DNA of 64,000 nt, from NCBI RefSeq assembly GCF_900188245.1, contig NZ_FZOK01000001.1, positions 310,001-374,000 on the forward strand. The letters run 5' to 3'. Shown here in pieces: positions 44,148-53,938 of this stretch; position 1 is the first letter of the stretch; each line of letters starts with the position of its first letter. A program made the translations under genes and the position numbers. The notes under the pieces were generated by a model. That model saw nothing but the letters and a program-made list of their open reading frames with translations, was not told the origin of the DNA and made no database searches. The stretch comes from Belliella buryatensis (GTDB lineage Bacteria > Bacteroidota > Bacteroidia > Cytophagales > Cyclobacteriaceae).

Positions 44148-45605
44148 ATGGCTGGATGTAGTAGCTGCTCAACCACCTCAGGTGGAAGCGGAGGATGTCA
44201 AAATAACGGCACCTGTGGCACGAGCGATTGTAATAAAATGAATGCTTTTGACTGGCTTTCTCATATGGGAATCCCAGTAGTAGATAAGTTTGACATCGTT
44301 GAAGTAAAGTTTAAGGGTGGACGAAAAGAGTATTACAGGAATGTAGACCACATTTCACTGACTACAGGCGACCCTGTAGTAGTAGATGTACCCAATGGGC
44401 ATCATATTGGCTGGGTTTCATTACAAGGTGAATTGGTAAGACTTCAAATGCAAAAAAGAAAGATCAGGAATGATGACAATATCCTGAGAATCTATCGAGT
44501 AGCAAATCAAAAAGATATAGAAAAATGGGAGGAGGCCAAAAACCGTGAGGTGCCGACCATCTACCGCACGAAGCAGATCATAGACGAGCTTAAATTAGAC
44601 ATGAAATTATCAGATGTAGAATTCCAGGCTGATAATTCCAAAGCTACTTTTTATTATTCTGCTGAAGACCGAGTTGATTTTAGAGAATTGATAAAACTCC
44701 TCGCGTCTGAATTCAAAATCAGAGTAGAGATGCGTCAAATTAGCCTCCGACAAGAGGCAGGAAGGCTTGGAGGAATTGGCGTTTGTGGTAGAGAATTATG
44801 CTGCTCTACATGGATTCATGACTTCAAGAGTGTCAGTACCTCTGCAGCGAGATATCAAAACCTGTCCCTAAACCCCACTAAACTATCTGGTCAATGCGGT
44901 CGATTAAAGTGCTGTCTAAATTATGAACTGGACACCTACATGTCTGCATTGGAGGATATCCCAAATGTAGACAGACCATTGATGACAGAAGCAGGCTCCG
45001 CAAAATTACAAAAGACGGACATTTTCAGAAAACTGATGTGGTTCAGTTACAACAATGAAAATAACTGGTACTCAATTACGTGTGAAAGAGTAAAAGAGAT
45101 CCAAGAGCTCAACGCAAAAGATGTAAAGCCTTTTGATCTACAAAACAATAATGCTAAAGATGTAGAAGACAAAGCATCTAAAGCTACGTTGGAATTGGAA
45201 GCGCTAGACAAAAAGTTTGCTACTTCCAAAAAGAAGAAGAAAAAGAAAAAACCAAGAAACCGGGAGCTAGGAGCACCTGAAAATCAATCTGGACAAAGCA
45301 ACCCTCCAAAAAGAGAAAATCCCCAAACACAAGCGGGAAAAGACCAAAAATCTTCTGGTGAAAACAGAACAGAAAGAGATAGAAACAGAAGGAATAAGCC
45401 TGGAAGAAGAAATCCTGAAAACAAAACACAAGGCAATACTCCTGCTGAAAATAAGTCGAAAGCTCAAGCTAAACAAGCTTCAAAACCTGAAGGAAATAAT
45501 GATACAAATCCTAAGGAAAACCGAAATAATGGAGGAAAAAGAAGGTTTCCACCAAGAAAAGGCGGACCAAAAGGAGATCAACCTAATGGAAGTCAAAATG
45601 ACTAG
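44148..45605 (+). CDS. ricT: PSP1-domain protein RicT with disordered basic tail
   Basis: Homologue of the RicT/YaaT subunit of the Fe-S-containing Ric complex that affects RNA processing in Firmicutes. A Ser/Gly/Cys-rich N-terminus (MAGCSSCSTTSGGSGGCQN) is followed by the PSP1 core (about 45-270), with clustered cysteines CGRELCCSTWIH and CGRLKCCLNYE. Residues 350-485 are a low-complexity Lys/Asn/Pro tail. Its stop overlaps the gldH start, an arrangement typical of Bacteroidota. The tail could bind RNA. Confidence 0.88.
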   Translation: MAGCSSCSTTSGGSGGCQNNGTCGTSDCNKMNAFDWLSHMGIPVVDKFDIVEVKFKGGRKEYYRNVDHISLTTGDPVVVDVPNGHHIGWVSLQGELVRLQMQKRKIRNDDNILRIYRVANQKDIEKWEEAKNREVPTIYRTKQIIDELKLDMKLSDVEFQADNSKATFYYSAEDRVDFRELIKLLASEFKIRVEMRQISLRQEAGRLGGIGVCGRELCCSTWIHDFKSVSTSAARYQNLSLNPTKLSGQCGRLKCCLNYELDTYMSALEDIPNVDRPLMTEAGSAKLQKTDIFRKLMWFSYNNENNWYSITCERVKEIQELNAKDVKPFDLQNNNAKDVEDKASKATLELEALDKKFATSKKKKKKKKPRNRELGAPENQSGQSNPPKRENPQTQAGKDQKSSGENRTERDRNRRNKPGRRNPENKTQGNTPAENKSKAQAKQASKPEGNNDTNPKENRNNGGKRRFPPRKGGPKGDQPNGSQND

Positions 45606-46053
45606 ATTTTCCTTTGGCTTGTGTTTAGTAATTACCCTATCACTACTACAGGCATGTAGCAGTGATAGGGTGTTTGAAGCATATCAAGGTTTGGAAAAAC
45701 AAAGCTGGCACATCAATGACACTGTTAGTTTTGAATTAAATCCCCAAGAAAATACCATTGCTTTAATCGCAGTAAAGTACAATACTGACTATGCCTATAG
45801 GAATCTATATTTCAAATATTTTCTTTCTGACAGCTCTGGCAATACCTTAGAAAGTCAACTATTAAATATCAGGCTTTTTGATAGCAAAGAAGGGAAACCA
45901 ACAGGGAAAGGCTTTGGAAGTACTTTTACAAGAATGGACACACTGCCTATTGAAAGTCAAGGCCAATATCACAAGATTGAGTTTGTACAATATATGCGAG
46001 TAGATGCACTTGAAGGTATCGAGGCCATTGGATTCAAACAAGTGAAGAAATAA
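45598..46053 (+). CDS. gldH: Gliding motility lipoprotein GldH
   Basis: A 151-residue lipoprotein needed for gliding in Flavobacterium. The start is the ATG at 45598 (MTRFSFGLCL) with lipobox LLQAC at Cys18; an ATG four codons upstream is possible. The mature part has VFEAYQGLEKQSWHINDTVSF and ends YMRVDALEGIEAIGFKQ as in GldH. It overlaps ricT by 8 bases. This is the clearest sign of gliding or T9SS-linked envelope machinery in the window. Confidence 0.9.
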   Translation: MTRFSFGLCLVITLSLLQACSSDRVFEAYQGLEKQSWHINDTVSFELNPQENTIALIAVKYNTDYAYRNLYFKYFLSDSSGNTLESQLLNIRLFDSKEGKPTGKGFGSTFTRMDTLPIESQGQYHKIEFVQYMRVDALEGIEAIGFKQVKK

Positions 46054-46076
46054 AAAGCGAAATTCCTTACTGCTAC

Positions 46077-49000
46077 TTACTTTTCAAAAAGCTCCTTTCC
46101 CATCCAATATTGTCTACTGAAATAAAAATGAAAAGGCCAGTTTTTGGCTTTGAGCTGTAATGGATGATAGACAAATGCTTCTTTTGCACCAGAAGAATCA
46201 TAAAGTCTTTGATCGTCTGTCAAAACTGCCTCAAGATATCCCTCCTCTTTACTTCTCACAGCAAGATCCATCCAAGAAGTTTCTGTGAAAAGATGTAGAG
46301 TCTGTTCTTCGTTAATTGATTTCAACCGCTTTTTGAGAGACCAACTATCAACAAAACCCATTGAAGATGGGAGTTCTTCTCTTTCAATTAGACCCTCCAC
46401 TTGACCTTCTACAAAGGCTAAGTAATCTCTAAGCATTTTTATACCTTGATTTTCTACTTGCCCTTTTTTAAAATCCCGAGAAGACAAACTCGTTACCAAA
46501 GTCACTCTTTTTCTTGCACGAGTGATGGCTACATTCAATCTATTAGCCCCTCCTTTTTTAGAAAGCATTCCAAAATTCGCTATCAGCTTACCTGCTTTGT
46601 TTTTGGCATAACCGATGGAGAAAATTACCCAATCAAACTCATCACCTTGGACATTCTCAATATTCTTCACAGCGACCATTTCCTGTTTGATGTTTTCTTC
46701 ATGCTCTATCAGCTCAATGATTAGCTCCATCTGGAAATAATTGAAAGTAATCACCCCGATAGACCAATCGGAATTACTTTGCTGAATTTCTTTGATTTGA
46801 TTCAAGACCTCTTCTGCTTCTACGGTATTTTGTTGTTTTTCCCAAATACCATCTAGTTTGACCAAGTGAAAAGGATTAATCTCTTGATTGAGTAGCTCCC
46901 TATCTACTAGCATTTCTAATTTGTTTTTATAAAAATGCTGATTGGAAAAATCAATCAAAGACCTCTGCGCACTTCTATAATGTCCTTTGAGCCAAAACTT
47001 CTTAAAATAGCCAGAAGCTAGCTCCAAAAGTGATTCCGTTTCTAAGTCTATACCTTCCTCTTCTGTTTCCATTTTGGCTTGATACAAATCATATGGTTGC
47101 AATTGTTGTGAATCTCCTGCTATGACTACCTGCTTAGCTCTCAACATAGCTGGGATACCTTTCTCTACATAGCATTGTGATGCTTCATCAAAAATCACTA
47201 AATCAAACTCCTGTTTCATTGGAAATAAAGCCGAAACAGTCTCTGGCGATGCAAGCCAACAAGGGATCAGCTTGAACAATTCATTCTCAAATGTGGCTAT
47301 TAGCTTTTTAATAGACCAAAGCCTTCTCTTTTTACTCACTTGATGCAAAAGCTCCCTATAAGTGACAAGATTATTGAGTCGGTTAAATTCCAGATTTCGG
47401 AATGTTTGTTCTCTAATTCTCAACTCGGAAATGTATTGAGAAATTTTCCACTTTTCTTCTATCGCCTGCACGAGTTCTTGCTGTACATCCTGAAACTTCG
47501 GCGTGGCCACTTCCCTGAGAACAGGGTATTTGGATTCAATATGGTCTATCCATGCATTGCTCAAAGCGACCAAAAAGTGATAACTTAATTGATCAAAATC
47601 TTCCTCCGGGAAATCGTTCAAGAGCTTTTCCATCACAGACTTATCCTCTGTGGACAATTTAGCCCTCAGGGTATCAAAAGCTAAAAGGTCATCAAACACA
47701 AAAGGAATCTGCTCTTTTTGTTCCAAAAAACTTTCTCCAGAAGCATGGGAAACTAAGTGTTGAATCTGTATTTTACTGAGATAAACAGACCAGATTTTTA
47801 GCTTAAGTTCAATTTCCTGAGTGAAGGATTCCAATTGGGCTAGCAAAGTCAAAAGCGCCTGAGCTGATGGAGATTGCTCATGAATTGTGTCATCAATTCC
47901 ATCTAAATCTTTCAAAACAAACCTTGCCTGAATAGCTTCAAGTAAACTTGATGTATAATGATTAAAGACAACAAAATTAAATGGCTTAGCCGGCATTTCC
48001 AGCCAAGATTTACTATCCAAAAGCGTATATTGATGATTGAGATTCAGCCTATTCTCTAGCCTGCTTATTAATAAGTTCAAATCGTGTAAAGAAGTCGTCA
48101 ACCCTTCTGATTCCAATAGTTTCTTTAATGAACTGAATTTGTTTTTATTGAAAAATAAATTGATTTTTCCCAAAACAGTAGTTTTGGACTGTATATAATC
48201 TAAAGCCAAGCTTAGATATTCTTGAATCTCTCCATCAGGCAAGCTCCAAACAACCCCTTCTTGAGAGAGTAAACCTTTAACAGTTTCTACCTTATTTTCA
48301 ATCCATAGCAAATCAAATTCTTCGATCGGAACATCCTTGATTTGATCAAAAGCTTTTTGACTGTCCACCCTATGGAGAAAATGCTTTAGAGCTTGCAGTT
48401 TTTCTCGCTGGTCATAAAGTGAAAATAAATAAGTAGAATCTAGCTCAGTAGTTTCTCCAAAGATCTCATCGAATCTAGATTTCAAATCATCAATTTCAGT
48501 CAAAGTCTCTTTGATACGCTGGGCAGCTGCTGCTCCAAAACCACTAAAATCAACCCTATGCAACCAAAATGACTGTGCATGCTGATACTTGCGATAATAA
48601 ACTTCATAGGATTTCAAATTTCTCAAAAACTCCCCTATCCGATCCCAGTGGAATTTTTTGTAATACTGTGTTAAGTCTAGTGACTCTTCCCCCATCCTAG
48701 ATGTCATGTAGAGTTGCTTGATTGGAATGCCACATTCCTCAGTGTTGAAAAGGCTTTTCTTAAGTTCATCAAGATACTCTAGGTGCATTTCTATGGTTCT
48801 AGACAGTTGAGAGAACTCTCGCTCCAATTGAATGGCATTGATGCTTCTATTCAAGTCCTGGTATTGCTCAATAGAATCTATTTGGGCTTTGATTTTCTCA
48901 AAAAGTGACTTTCTATCTGCTCTGAAGTCATGTACCAAAGCTAAAAAGGAGCCGAAGGCCTTTTCATTTAATCTTTTATAAACAACATCCAAAGCGGCTC

Positions 49001-50018
49001 TTTTTTGAGAAACTACTAGGACTTTTTTACCTCTTGCAATGAAATCAACTACCAGATTACTGATCAACTGAGACTTCCCTGTCCCAGGGGGGCCTTCTAC
49101 CACACAGGAGTTGCCAGCTCTGACTGCTTTGACCACTTCTTCTTGGCTAGCATCTAAAGGAAAAACATGGTAAAGCTGATCTTCTCTTGGGATTTGTATA
49201 TCATCTTCTGGAGCGAAATAAGCAGTAAATAATTCTTCGAGATCGGTGTAAGCACTTTCCTTTATCAGTTCGGAATAATCCTCCATCAAAAAACTAGTCT
49301 TTTGAGAAAACTGACCCAAAACTGCATATGGCATCAATTTGAGTTCCCCTGTCTTTAACTTAGCTTCATCTAGGCTTTTGGCTGATTCAGGGAAAGGCTC
49401 AAGTTTATCTTCATATAATTTTTGATTGAAATTGATCGAAAAATTATCCTTGAGCACTTCATACAACGCAGTCCGAAAAGCCATAGCCTCGTCTGGATAA
49501 TCCTCTAAAATCAAGTCATCTTCGCTAATTGGTGTCTTGCCATAAGCTCTCTCGTAAGACAAAAGAAAAGTTTTATTGAATACAGCTTGATCATCTTGAT
49601 TTCTTTGGATTATCCAGCTTTCTTGTTCTTTGGTTAGCTTGATAGGAAAAAAGATCAAAGGACATCTGACCACTTGTCCATTGAGCAATTTGCCTTCCAC
49701 AAATGGATAAGCCAAGTACAAACTTTTCTCTCCTGTCTCTTCTTCAGTGAGCTGAACTTGATGGAGAATTCTATTGAGGTCTCTGGAAGCCTTGTTGACG
49801 TGCTGATCTCTTGGATCGGATATAGGGATCAGCGGAAAGCTTTTCTTTCCCTCTATCAACATTTTGATGTAATTAAAAGCTGGATGATGATTCAAAAAAT
49901 CAAAACTTTTCAAATCTATCATTTGTGAAGCGTGAAGCTTGGACAAGTAGAGTGATCGATTTCTAGAGGATAAATCGGTCAATCGATTGAGATAAATTTG
50001 AAAAGTCTCTTTGAGCAT
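46077..50018 (-). CDS. Large superfamily-1 (UPF1-like) helicase, DUF4011-type N-terminus
   Basis: A 1313-residue protein. The N-terminal region (1-290) resembles the DUF4011 domain (LTDLSSRNRSLYLSKL). An AAA_11/AAA_12 helicase pair follows: Walker A GPPGTGKS at about 308-315, Walker B LVIFDEASQC at about 940, and QGDEFDWVIFSIGY...NVAITRARKRV at about 1165-1220. About 600 residues of mostly coiled sequence lie between motif I and motif II. No C-terminal nuclease motif is visible, unlike many DUF4011 relatives. It is followed 5 bases upstream by the SDR gene. It may act in DNA repair or defence; this is inferred. Confidence 0.85.
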   Translation of the reverse strand: MLKETFQIYLNRLTDLSSRNRSLYLSKLHASQMIDLKSFDFLNHHPAFNYIKMLIEGKKSFPLIPISDPRDQHVNKASRDLNRILHQVQLTEEETGEKSLYLAYPFVEGKLLNGQVVRCPLIFFPIKLTKEQESWIIQRNQDDQAVFNKTFLLSYERAYGKTPISEDDLILEDYPDEAMAFRTALYEVLKDNFSINFNQKLYEDKLEPFPESAKSLDEAKLKTGELKLMPYAVLGQFSQKTSFLMEDYSELIKESAYTDLEELFTAYFAPEDDIQIPREDQLYHVFPLDASQEEVVKAVRAGNSCVVEGPPGTGKSQLISNLVVDFIARGKKVLVVSQKRAALDVVYKRLNEKAFGSFLALVHDFRADRKSLFEKIKAQIDSIEQYQDLNRSINAIQLEREFSQLSRTIEMHLEYLDELKKSLFNTEECGIPIKQLYMTSRMGEESLDLTQYYKKFHWDRIGEFLRNLKSYEVYYRKYQHAQSFWLHRVDFSGFGAAAAQRIKETLTEIDDLKSRFDEIFGETTELDSTYLFSLYDQREKLQALKHFLHRVDSQKAFDQIKDVPIEEFDLLWIENKVETVKGLLSQEGVVWSLPDGEIQEYLSLALDYIQSKTTVLGKINLFFNKNKFSSLKKLLESEGLTTSLHDLNLLISRLENRLNLNHQYTLLDSKSWLEMPAKPFNFVVFNHYTSSLLEAIQARFVLKDLDGIDDTIHEQSPSAQALLTLLAQLESFTQEIELKLKIWSVYLSKIQIQHLVSHASGESFLEQKEQIPFVFDDLLAFDTLRAKLSTEDKSVMEKLLNDFPEEDFDQLSYHFLVALSNAWIDHIESKYPVLREVATPKFQDVQQELVQAIEEKWKISQYISELRIREQTFRNLEFNRLNNLVTYRELLHQVSKKRRLWSIKKLIATFENELFKLIPCWLASPETVSALFPMKQEFDLVIFDEASQCYVEKGIPAMLRAKQVVIAGDSQQLQPYDLYQAKMETEEEGIDLETESLLELASGYFKKFWLKGHYRSAQRSLIDFSNQHFYKNKLEMLVDRELLNQEINPFHLVKLDGIWEKQQNTVEAEEVLNQIKEIQQSNSDWSIGVITFNYFQMELIIELIEHEENIKQEMVAVKNIENVQGDEFDWVIFSIGYAKNKAGKLIANFGMLSKKGGANRLNVAITRARKRVTLVTSLSSRDFKKGQVENQGIKMLRDYLAFVEGQVEGLIEREELPSSMGFVDSWSLKKRLKSINEEQTLHLFTETSWMDLAVRSKEEGYLEAVLTDDQRLYDSSGAKEAFVYHPLQLKAKNWPFHFYFSRQYWMGKELFEK

Positions 50019-50023
50019 AAAGT

Positions 50024-50836
50024 TTATTTGAATGGAGAATCTTTTTCTTTGGCCATTTCATTGTAAACAACTTTGTCCATGATGCCAGGAATCCATTTAT
50101 TCAAAAATACCGCCAATTTTCCTTGACCTGTCAATACGATCTCTCTTTTTCGCTTGTAGGTAGCCTTTACAATCTCCAGAGCTACTTCTTCTGCTGTCAT
50201 CATTTTTCCTTCATCCCTAGGAGATGCTCCTTGAGGTTTGCCGTCAGCTTGAAGCGCATTATTGCGAATATTGGATGCAGTGAATCCAGGACAGGCCAAT
50301 AGTACATGTACATTTTTCTTGAGCAACTCGGTTCTGAGTGATTCCATAAAACCATTCATCGCAAACTTGCTCGCAGTGTAGGCTGTCCGTGCAGGAGTAC
50401 CCCTATAGCCATTGATTGAAGAAATGGCTACGATGCTCCCTTGATTGGCAGTGATCTGATCTAAGCAATACTTGGTAGCATATACTGTCCCCCACAGATT
50501 CACATCCATGACTTGTTTGAATACTTTCAAATCCAAATCTTGAAAAAGTGCGCGCATGGATATCCCTGCATTATTGATCAGGACATCTATTTTACCATAC
50601 TTCTTTAAGGTTTCCTCAGCCATCCTCTGATTATCGGCTTCAGATGCCGCATCAGCCAAAACTCCATGACAAGCAATACCTGCCCCCTGCAACTTTGACA
50701 AGGTATTGTCCAACTTCACTTGACTCCTCCCAGTGATCACCACCTGAGCACCTTCCTGACCAAATGCCATAGCACAAGCTTCTCCGATTCCCGATGTGGC
50801 TCCAGTGATGATAACTACCTTATTTTTAAACTTCAT
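50024..50836 (-). CDS. Short-chain dehydrogenase/reductase
   Basis: A 270-residue Rossmann enzyme with the cofactor motif TGATSGIGEACAMAFGQEG near the N-terminus, NNAG in VLINNAGISMRALF, catalytic Ser in VAISSINGY and the YTASKFAMNGF dyad (Tyr, Lys). The DHRS7-like C-terminus fits lipid or keto-group reduction. It is followed 5 bases later by the helicase gene on the same strand, possibly just by proximity. Confidence 0.9.
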   Translation of the reverse strand: MKFKNKVVIITGATSGIGEACAMAFGQEGAQVVITGRSQVKLDNTLSKLQGAGIACHGVLADAASEADNQRMAEETLKKYGKIDVLINNAGISMRALFQDLDLKVFKQVMDVNLWGTVYATKYCLDQITANQGSIVAISSINGYRGTPARTAYTASKFAMNGFMESLRTELLKKNVHVLLACPGFTASNIRNNALQADGKPQGASPRDEGKMMTAEEVALEIVKATYKRKREIVLTGQGKLAVFLNKWIPGIMDKVVYNEMAKEKDSPFK

Positions 50837-51092
50837 TTTAATTCAAATTTGACTTCAAAGATAAAAATTTCGCAAGCATGCTAAATAGGTGATTGAATGA
50901 TTAGATGGAAAATTCCTTTCAATAAATAGATATCATCAAAATAAGCCATTTTTAGAGAAAAACCTTAATATTATATGGCAAACTTGATCTTTGATCAATT
51001 TAAAGATAAAATTTCTTTAATCATGGAAACTCTTATCCCTAAAAGTAAATGATTTGAGTATTGTTCAAGTTTCATTCAATCAAACATCAAAT

Positions 51093-51692
51093 ATGAAAAG
51101 AAATTTATCTATTGTCTTTGCTATTATCGCTTGGTTTGCTGTTATCGTGCAATTTTACCTGATGATGGAAAATCGAATTGCATCTATCCCAGAAACAATA
51201 ATTCGATTCTTCAGCTTCTTTACCATCTTGACAAATACTTTGGTTGCGATCTATTTCACAAGTCAAAGCCAAAAAGAAAATCCCGCTTCATTTTTTGGCA
51301 AAGGTGGAAGACTTACCGCTATTACGATTTATATCTTGGTTGTAGGATTGATTTATCAACTCGTTCTAAGACAAATTTGGGAACCTACGGGAATGCAGAA
51401 AATCGTTGATGAATTGCTTCATTCAGTAACCCCAGTAATTACATTAATCTATTGGTTTCTCTATGAAAAAAAGAAGCTGATCAACTGGTCTCAAATCCCC
51501 TATTGGCTAATTTATCCAGCTATTTACCTACTTTACATTTTGATCAGAGGACATGTTTCAGGTTTCTACCCCTACCCTTTTGTCAATGTTACTGAAATTG
51601 GATACCAGCAAACATTGATCAATTCATTAGGCGTATTGATACTTTTTGTGCTTTTGTCAAGTGGGATGATTTTGATTAAGAGAATCTTTTAA
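51093..51692 (+). CDS. Pr6Pr family membrane protein
   Basis: A 199-residue protein with six predicted membrane helices, as the family name (FAR-17a/AIG1-like Pr6Pr) implies. The start is the ATG at 51093 (MKRNLSIVFAIIAW); the TTG at 51054 is unlikely. Conserved polar residues appear in FFSFFTILTNTLVA, DELLHSVTPVITLIYWFL and RGHVSGFYPYPF. Members of this fold group include membrane serine hydrolases for fatty-acid esters; activity here is not proven. Its 3' end overlaps the convergent gene by 36 bases. Confidence 0.82.
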   Translation: MKRNLSIVFAIIAWFAVIVQFYLMMENRIASIPETIIRFFSFFTILTNTLVAIYFTSQSQKENPASFFGKGGRLTAITIYILVVGLIYQLVLRQIWEPTGMQKIVDELLHSVTPVITLIYWFLYEKKKLINWSQIPYWLIYPAIYLLYILIRGHVSGFYPYPFVNVTEIGYQQTLINSLGVLILFVLLSSGMILIKRIF

Positions 51693-52454
51693 TCTTTTAG
51701 CTTCAATACTATTTCTAGGATAACTTTTAACTTGCTTCACGTATTTCCCAATATATTGATACACTTCTGGGTTACTCACCCTATATTCGATTTTCAAATG
51801 GTCTCCGACTTCTATACCTGTTCTATTTATCCCTACATTTATTTTCCCAGAATACGTTTCTTCATTTACCAAATACTTGATTTCGACAATTTTCACATAA
51901 TGGGTTCCTTTTCTTAATATTAGTTGTTCATTAATCACTTCTGCTCTAGCATAATCTGTTTTACTAAACTTCATAAGAATCCCATTCAAATTGCCAAAAT
52001 GCCCAAGAATCAAGATGAAAATTGCCCCAAGGATCAATAGAAACCCTAAAGAAAAATAAGCTCCTAACTTTGAATCTCTTAAAAAACTTTTCCTTTCAAT
52101 ATCGGGATTATGCTTGATTTGAAGTCTATCCTTTATTTCGCTCAATTCCCCCTCAAAATAAAGGCGGATAATTGCTTTTATCTGTTTTAAATTTTCTGGA
52201 GACTTCTCTAAAACTGAAGAGTTTCCATCCTTGGATAATATCACAGCAAACCCATCTTCAAAAAGACTCCCCCCTATTTCGATCCAATTATCCTTATCTT
52301 TTTGGACTTCAATTTGATAAAAGAAATTCCAATCCAATTGATCAATAAGCTCAATTACGTCAACAAATTCAGCATTCCTAGAGATGATTTTCTCTCTGTG
52401 ACCATAATCAGAAATCAACTTTACAATCATCCTTTTATAAAATATAAATTTCAT
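51657..52454 (-). CDS. Membrane protein with DUF3592-like C-terminal domain
   Basis: A 265-residue protein of unknown role. I use the ATG at 52454 (MKFIFYKRMIVK). The first 110 residues are a soluble alpha/beta domain (FVDVIELIDQLDWNFFYQIEV, GGSLFEDGFAVILSKDG) that looks like an immunity-protein or small sensor fold. One membrane helix follows (about 135-165), then a beta-rich part (about 170-240; EVINEQLILRKGTHYVKIVE, LKIEYRVSNPEVY) that fits DUF3592-like text. It is convergent with Pr6Pr and divergent from rlmD. Confidence 0.55.
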   Translation of the reverse strand: MKFIFYKRMIVKLISDYGHREKIISRNAEFVDVIELIDQLDWNFFYQIEVQKDKDNWIEIGGSLFEDGFAVILSKDGNSSVLEKSPENLKQIKAIIRLYFEGELSEIKDRLQIKHNPDIERKSFLRDSKLGAYFSLGFLLILGAIFILILGHFGNLNGILMKFSKTDYARAEVINEQLILRKGTHYVKIVEIKYLVNEETYSGKINVGINRTGIEVGDHLKIEYRVSNPEVYQYIGKYVKQVKSYPRNSIEAKRLKDSLNQNHPT

Positions 52455-52531
52455 TTCCCACCTTCTTAAAAAGGCAATGCATATTTCAATTATACCCAAT
52501 TACATTGACAATTTTGTTTAATTTTGCGCCC

Positions 52532-53938
52532 ATGTCGAGAAAAATGAAAAATAAGGTTGTAACAAACCTGACTATTGAAAGAATCGCTACGGAAGGGAAA
52601 TGTGTTGGACATCATGAAGGCAAAGTAGTATTTGTGCAAGGTGTGGCTCCTGGGGATGTGGTAGATGTGAGAATTACCCGAGGAAAAAGCTCATTTATGG
52701 AAGGTGAAGCCATCAAATTCCATGAATATTCTAAAGATAGAATCGACCCATTTTGCTCGCATTTTGGTACTTGCGGCGGCTGCAAGTGGCAACATATCAA
52801 TTATGACCTTCAAAAAACATATAAAAGACAACAAGTCGTAGATCAGTTCACACGAATTGGAAAAGTAGAAATTCCTGAGGTCATGCCAATCGTTGGATCT
52901 GCAAATACGAGGTATTATAGAAATAAGCTTGATTTTACTTTTTCGAACAACCGTTGGTTGACACGTGAGGAAATAGACTCAGGTGCAGCATTCGAGAGAA
53001 ATGCGCTTGGTTTTCATATTCCTAAGATGTTTGACAAAATCGTCGACATCGAGCATTGCTACCTTCAAGGAGATATTTCTAACGAGGTACGAAATGAACT
53101 GAGAGCATTTGCTTTGAGTAATTCACTATCTTTTTATGATATCCGAAATCAAGTTGGACTTCTTAGAAATCTAATCATCCGAACCACAAGCACAGGCGAA
53201 AGCATGGTTATCGTTCAGTTTGGTGGTGACAATGCTGAGGAAATTGAATTGGTGATGAATTTTCTTCATGAAAAATTCCCACAAATTACTGCACTGCTTT
53301 ACATCATCAATTTGAAGAAAAACGAGACTTTCAATGATCTTGAGGTGGTGACTTTTGCTGGAAGATCCTACATCGAAGAAGAAATGGAAGGGTTGAAGTT
53401 CAGGATCGGACCGAAATCATTTTATCAAACCAACTCAGAACAAGCTTACGAATTGTATAAAGTCACCAGAGATTTTGCAGGAATGAAAGGGGATGAAGTG
53501 GTTTATGATTTGTACACAGGTACAGGTACGATCGCAAACTTTGTTGCCAAGCAAGCGAAGCAAGTCATTGGGATAGAATATGTGGAAGCAGCGATCGAAG
53601 ATGCCAAGCTTAACTCAAAAGTAAATGGACTAGAAAATACGCTTTTCTATGCAGGAGACATGAAAGATATGCTCAATGATGACTTTATCGCTGCACATGC
53701 CAAGCCTGATGTCATCATCACTGATCCGCCTAGAGCGGGAATGCATGACGATGTGGTCAATATGCTACTCAAACTTGCCGCACCAAAAATCGTCTATGTC
53801 AGCTGTAACCCTGCAACTCAGGCAAGAGATGTGGCTTTACTTTCAGAAAAATATAGCGTAGACAAAATCCAGCCTGTGGATATGTTCCCGCAAACTTACC
53901 ATGTTGAAAATGTAGTACTTCTAACTTTGAAATCATGA
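52532..53938 (+). CDS. rlmD: 23S rRNA (uracil-C5)-methyltransferase, RlmD/RumA family
   Basis: SAM-dependent m5U methyltransferase. The start is the ATG at 52532. A TRAM domain (about 5-65) is followed by the four-cysteine Fe-S motif CSHFGTCGGCKWQH and a later cysteine, the SAM site VVYDLYTGTGTIANFVAK, TDPPRAGMH and the catalytic Cys in VYVSCNPATQARD. Bacteroidota keep one copy of this family, so it may modify U747, U1939 or both. Its stop overlaps the next start by 4 bases. Confidence 0.92.
   Translation: MSRKMKNKVVTNLTIERIATEGKCVGHHEGKVVFVQGVAPGDVVDVRITRGKSSFMEGEAIKFHEYSKDRIDPFCSHFGTCGGCKWQHINYDLQKTYKRQQVVDQFTRIGKVEIPEVMPIVGSANTRYYRNKLDFTFSNNRWLTREEIDSGAAFERNALGFHIPKMFDKIVDIEHCYLQGDISNEVRNELRAFALSNSLSFYDIRNQVGLLRNLIIRTTSTGESMVIVQFGGDNAEEIELVMNFLHEKFPQITALLYIINLKKNETFNDLEVVTFAGRSYIEEEMEGLKFRIGPKSFYQTNSEQAYELYKVTRDFAGMKGDEVVYDLYTGTGTIANFVAKQAKQVIGIEYVEAAIEDAKLNSKVNGLENTLFYAGDMKDMLNDDFIAAHAKPDVIITDPPRAGMHDDVVNMLLKLAAPKIVYVSCNPATQARDVALLSEKYSVDKIQPVDMFPQTYHVENVVLLTLKS

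Noticed and set aside
45220-45476. Minus-strand Phe/Ser-rich frames opposite the ricT tail
   Set aside because: They are complements of the Lys/Asn/Glu-rich low-complexity coding tail.
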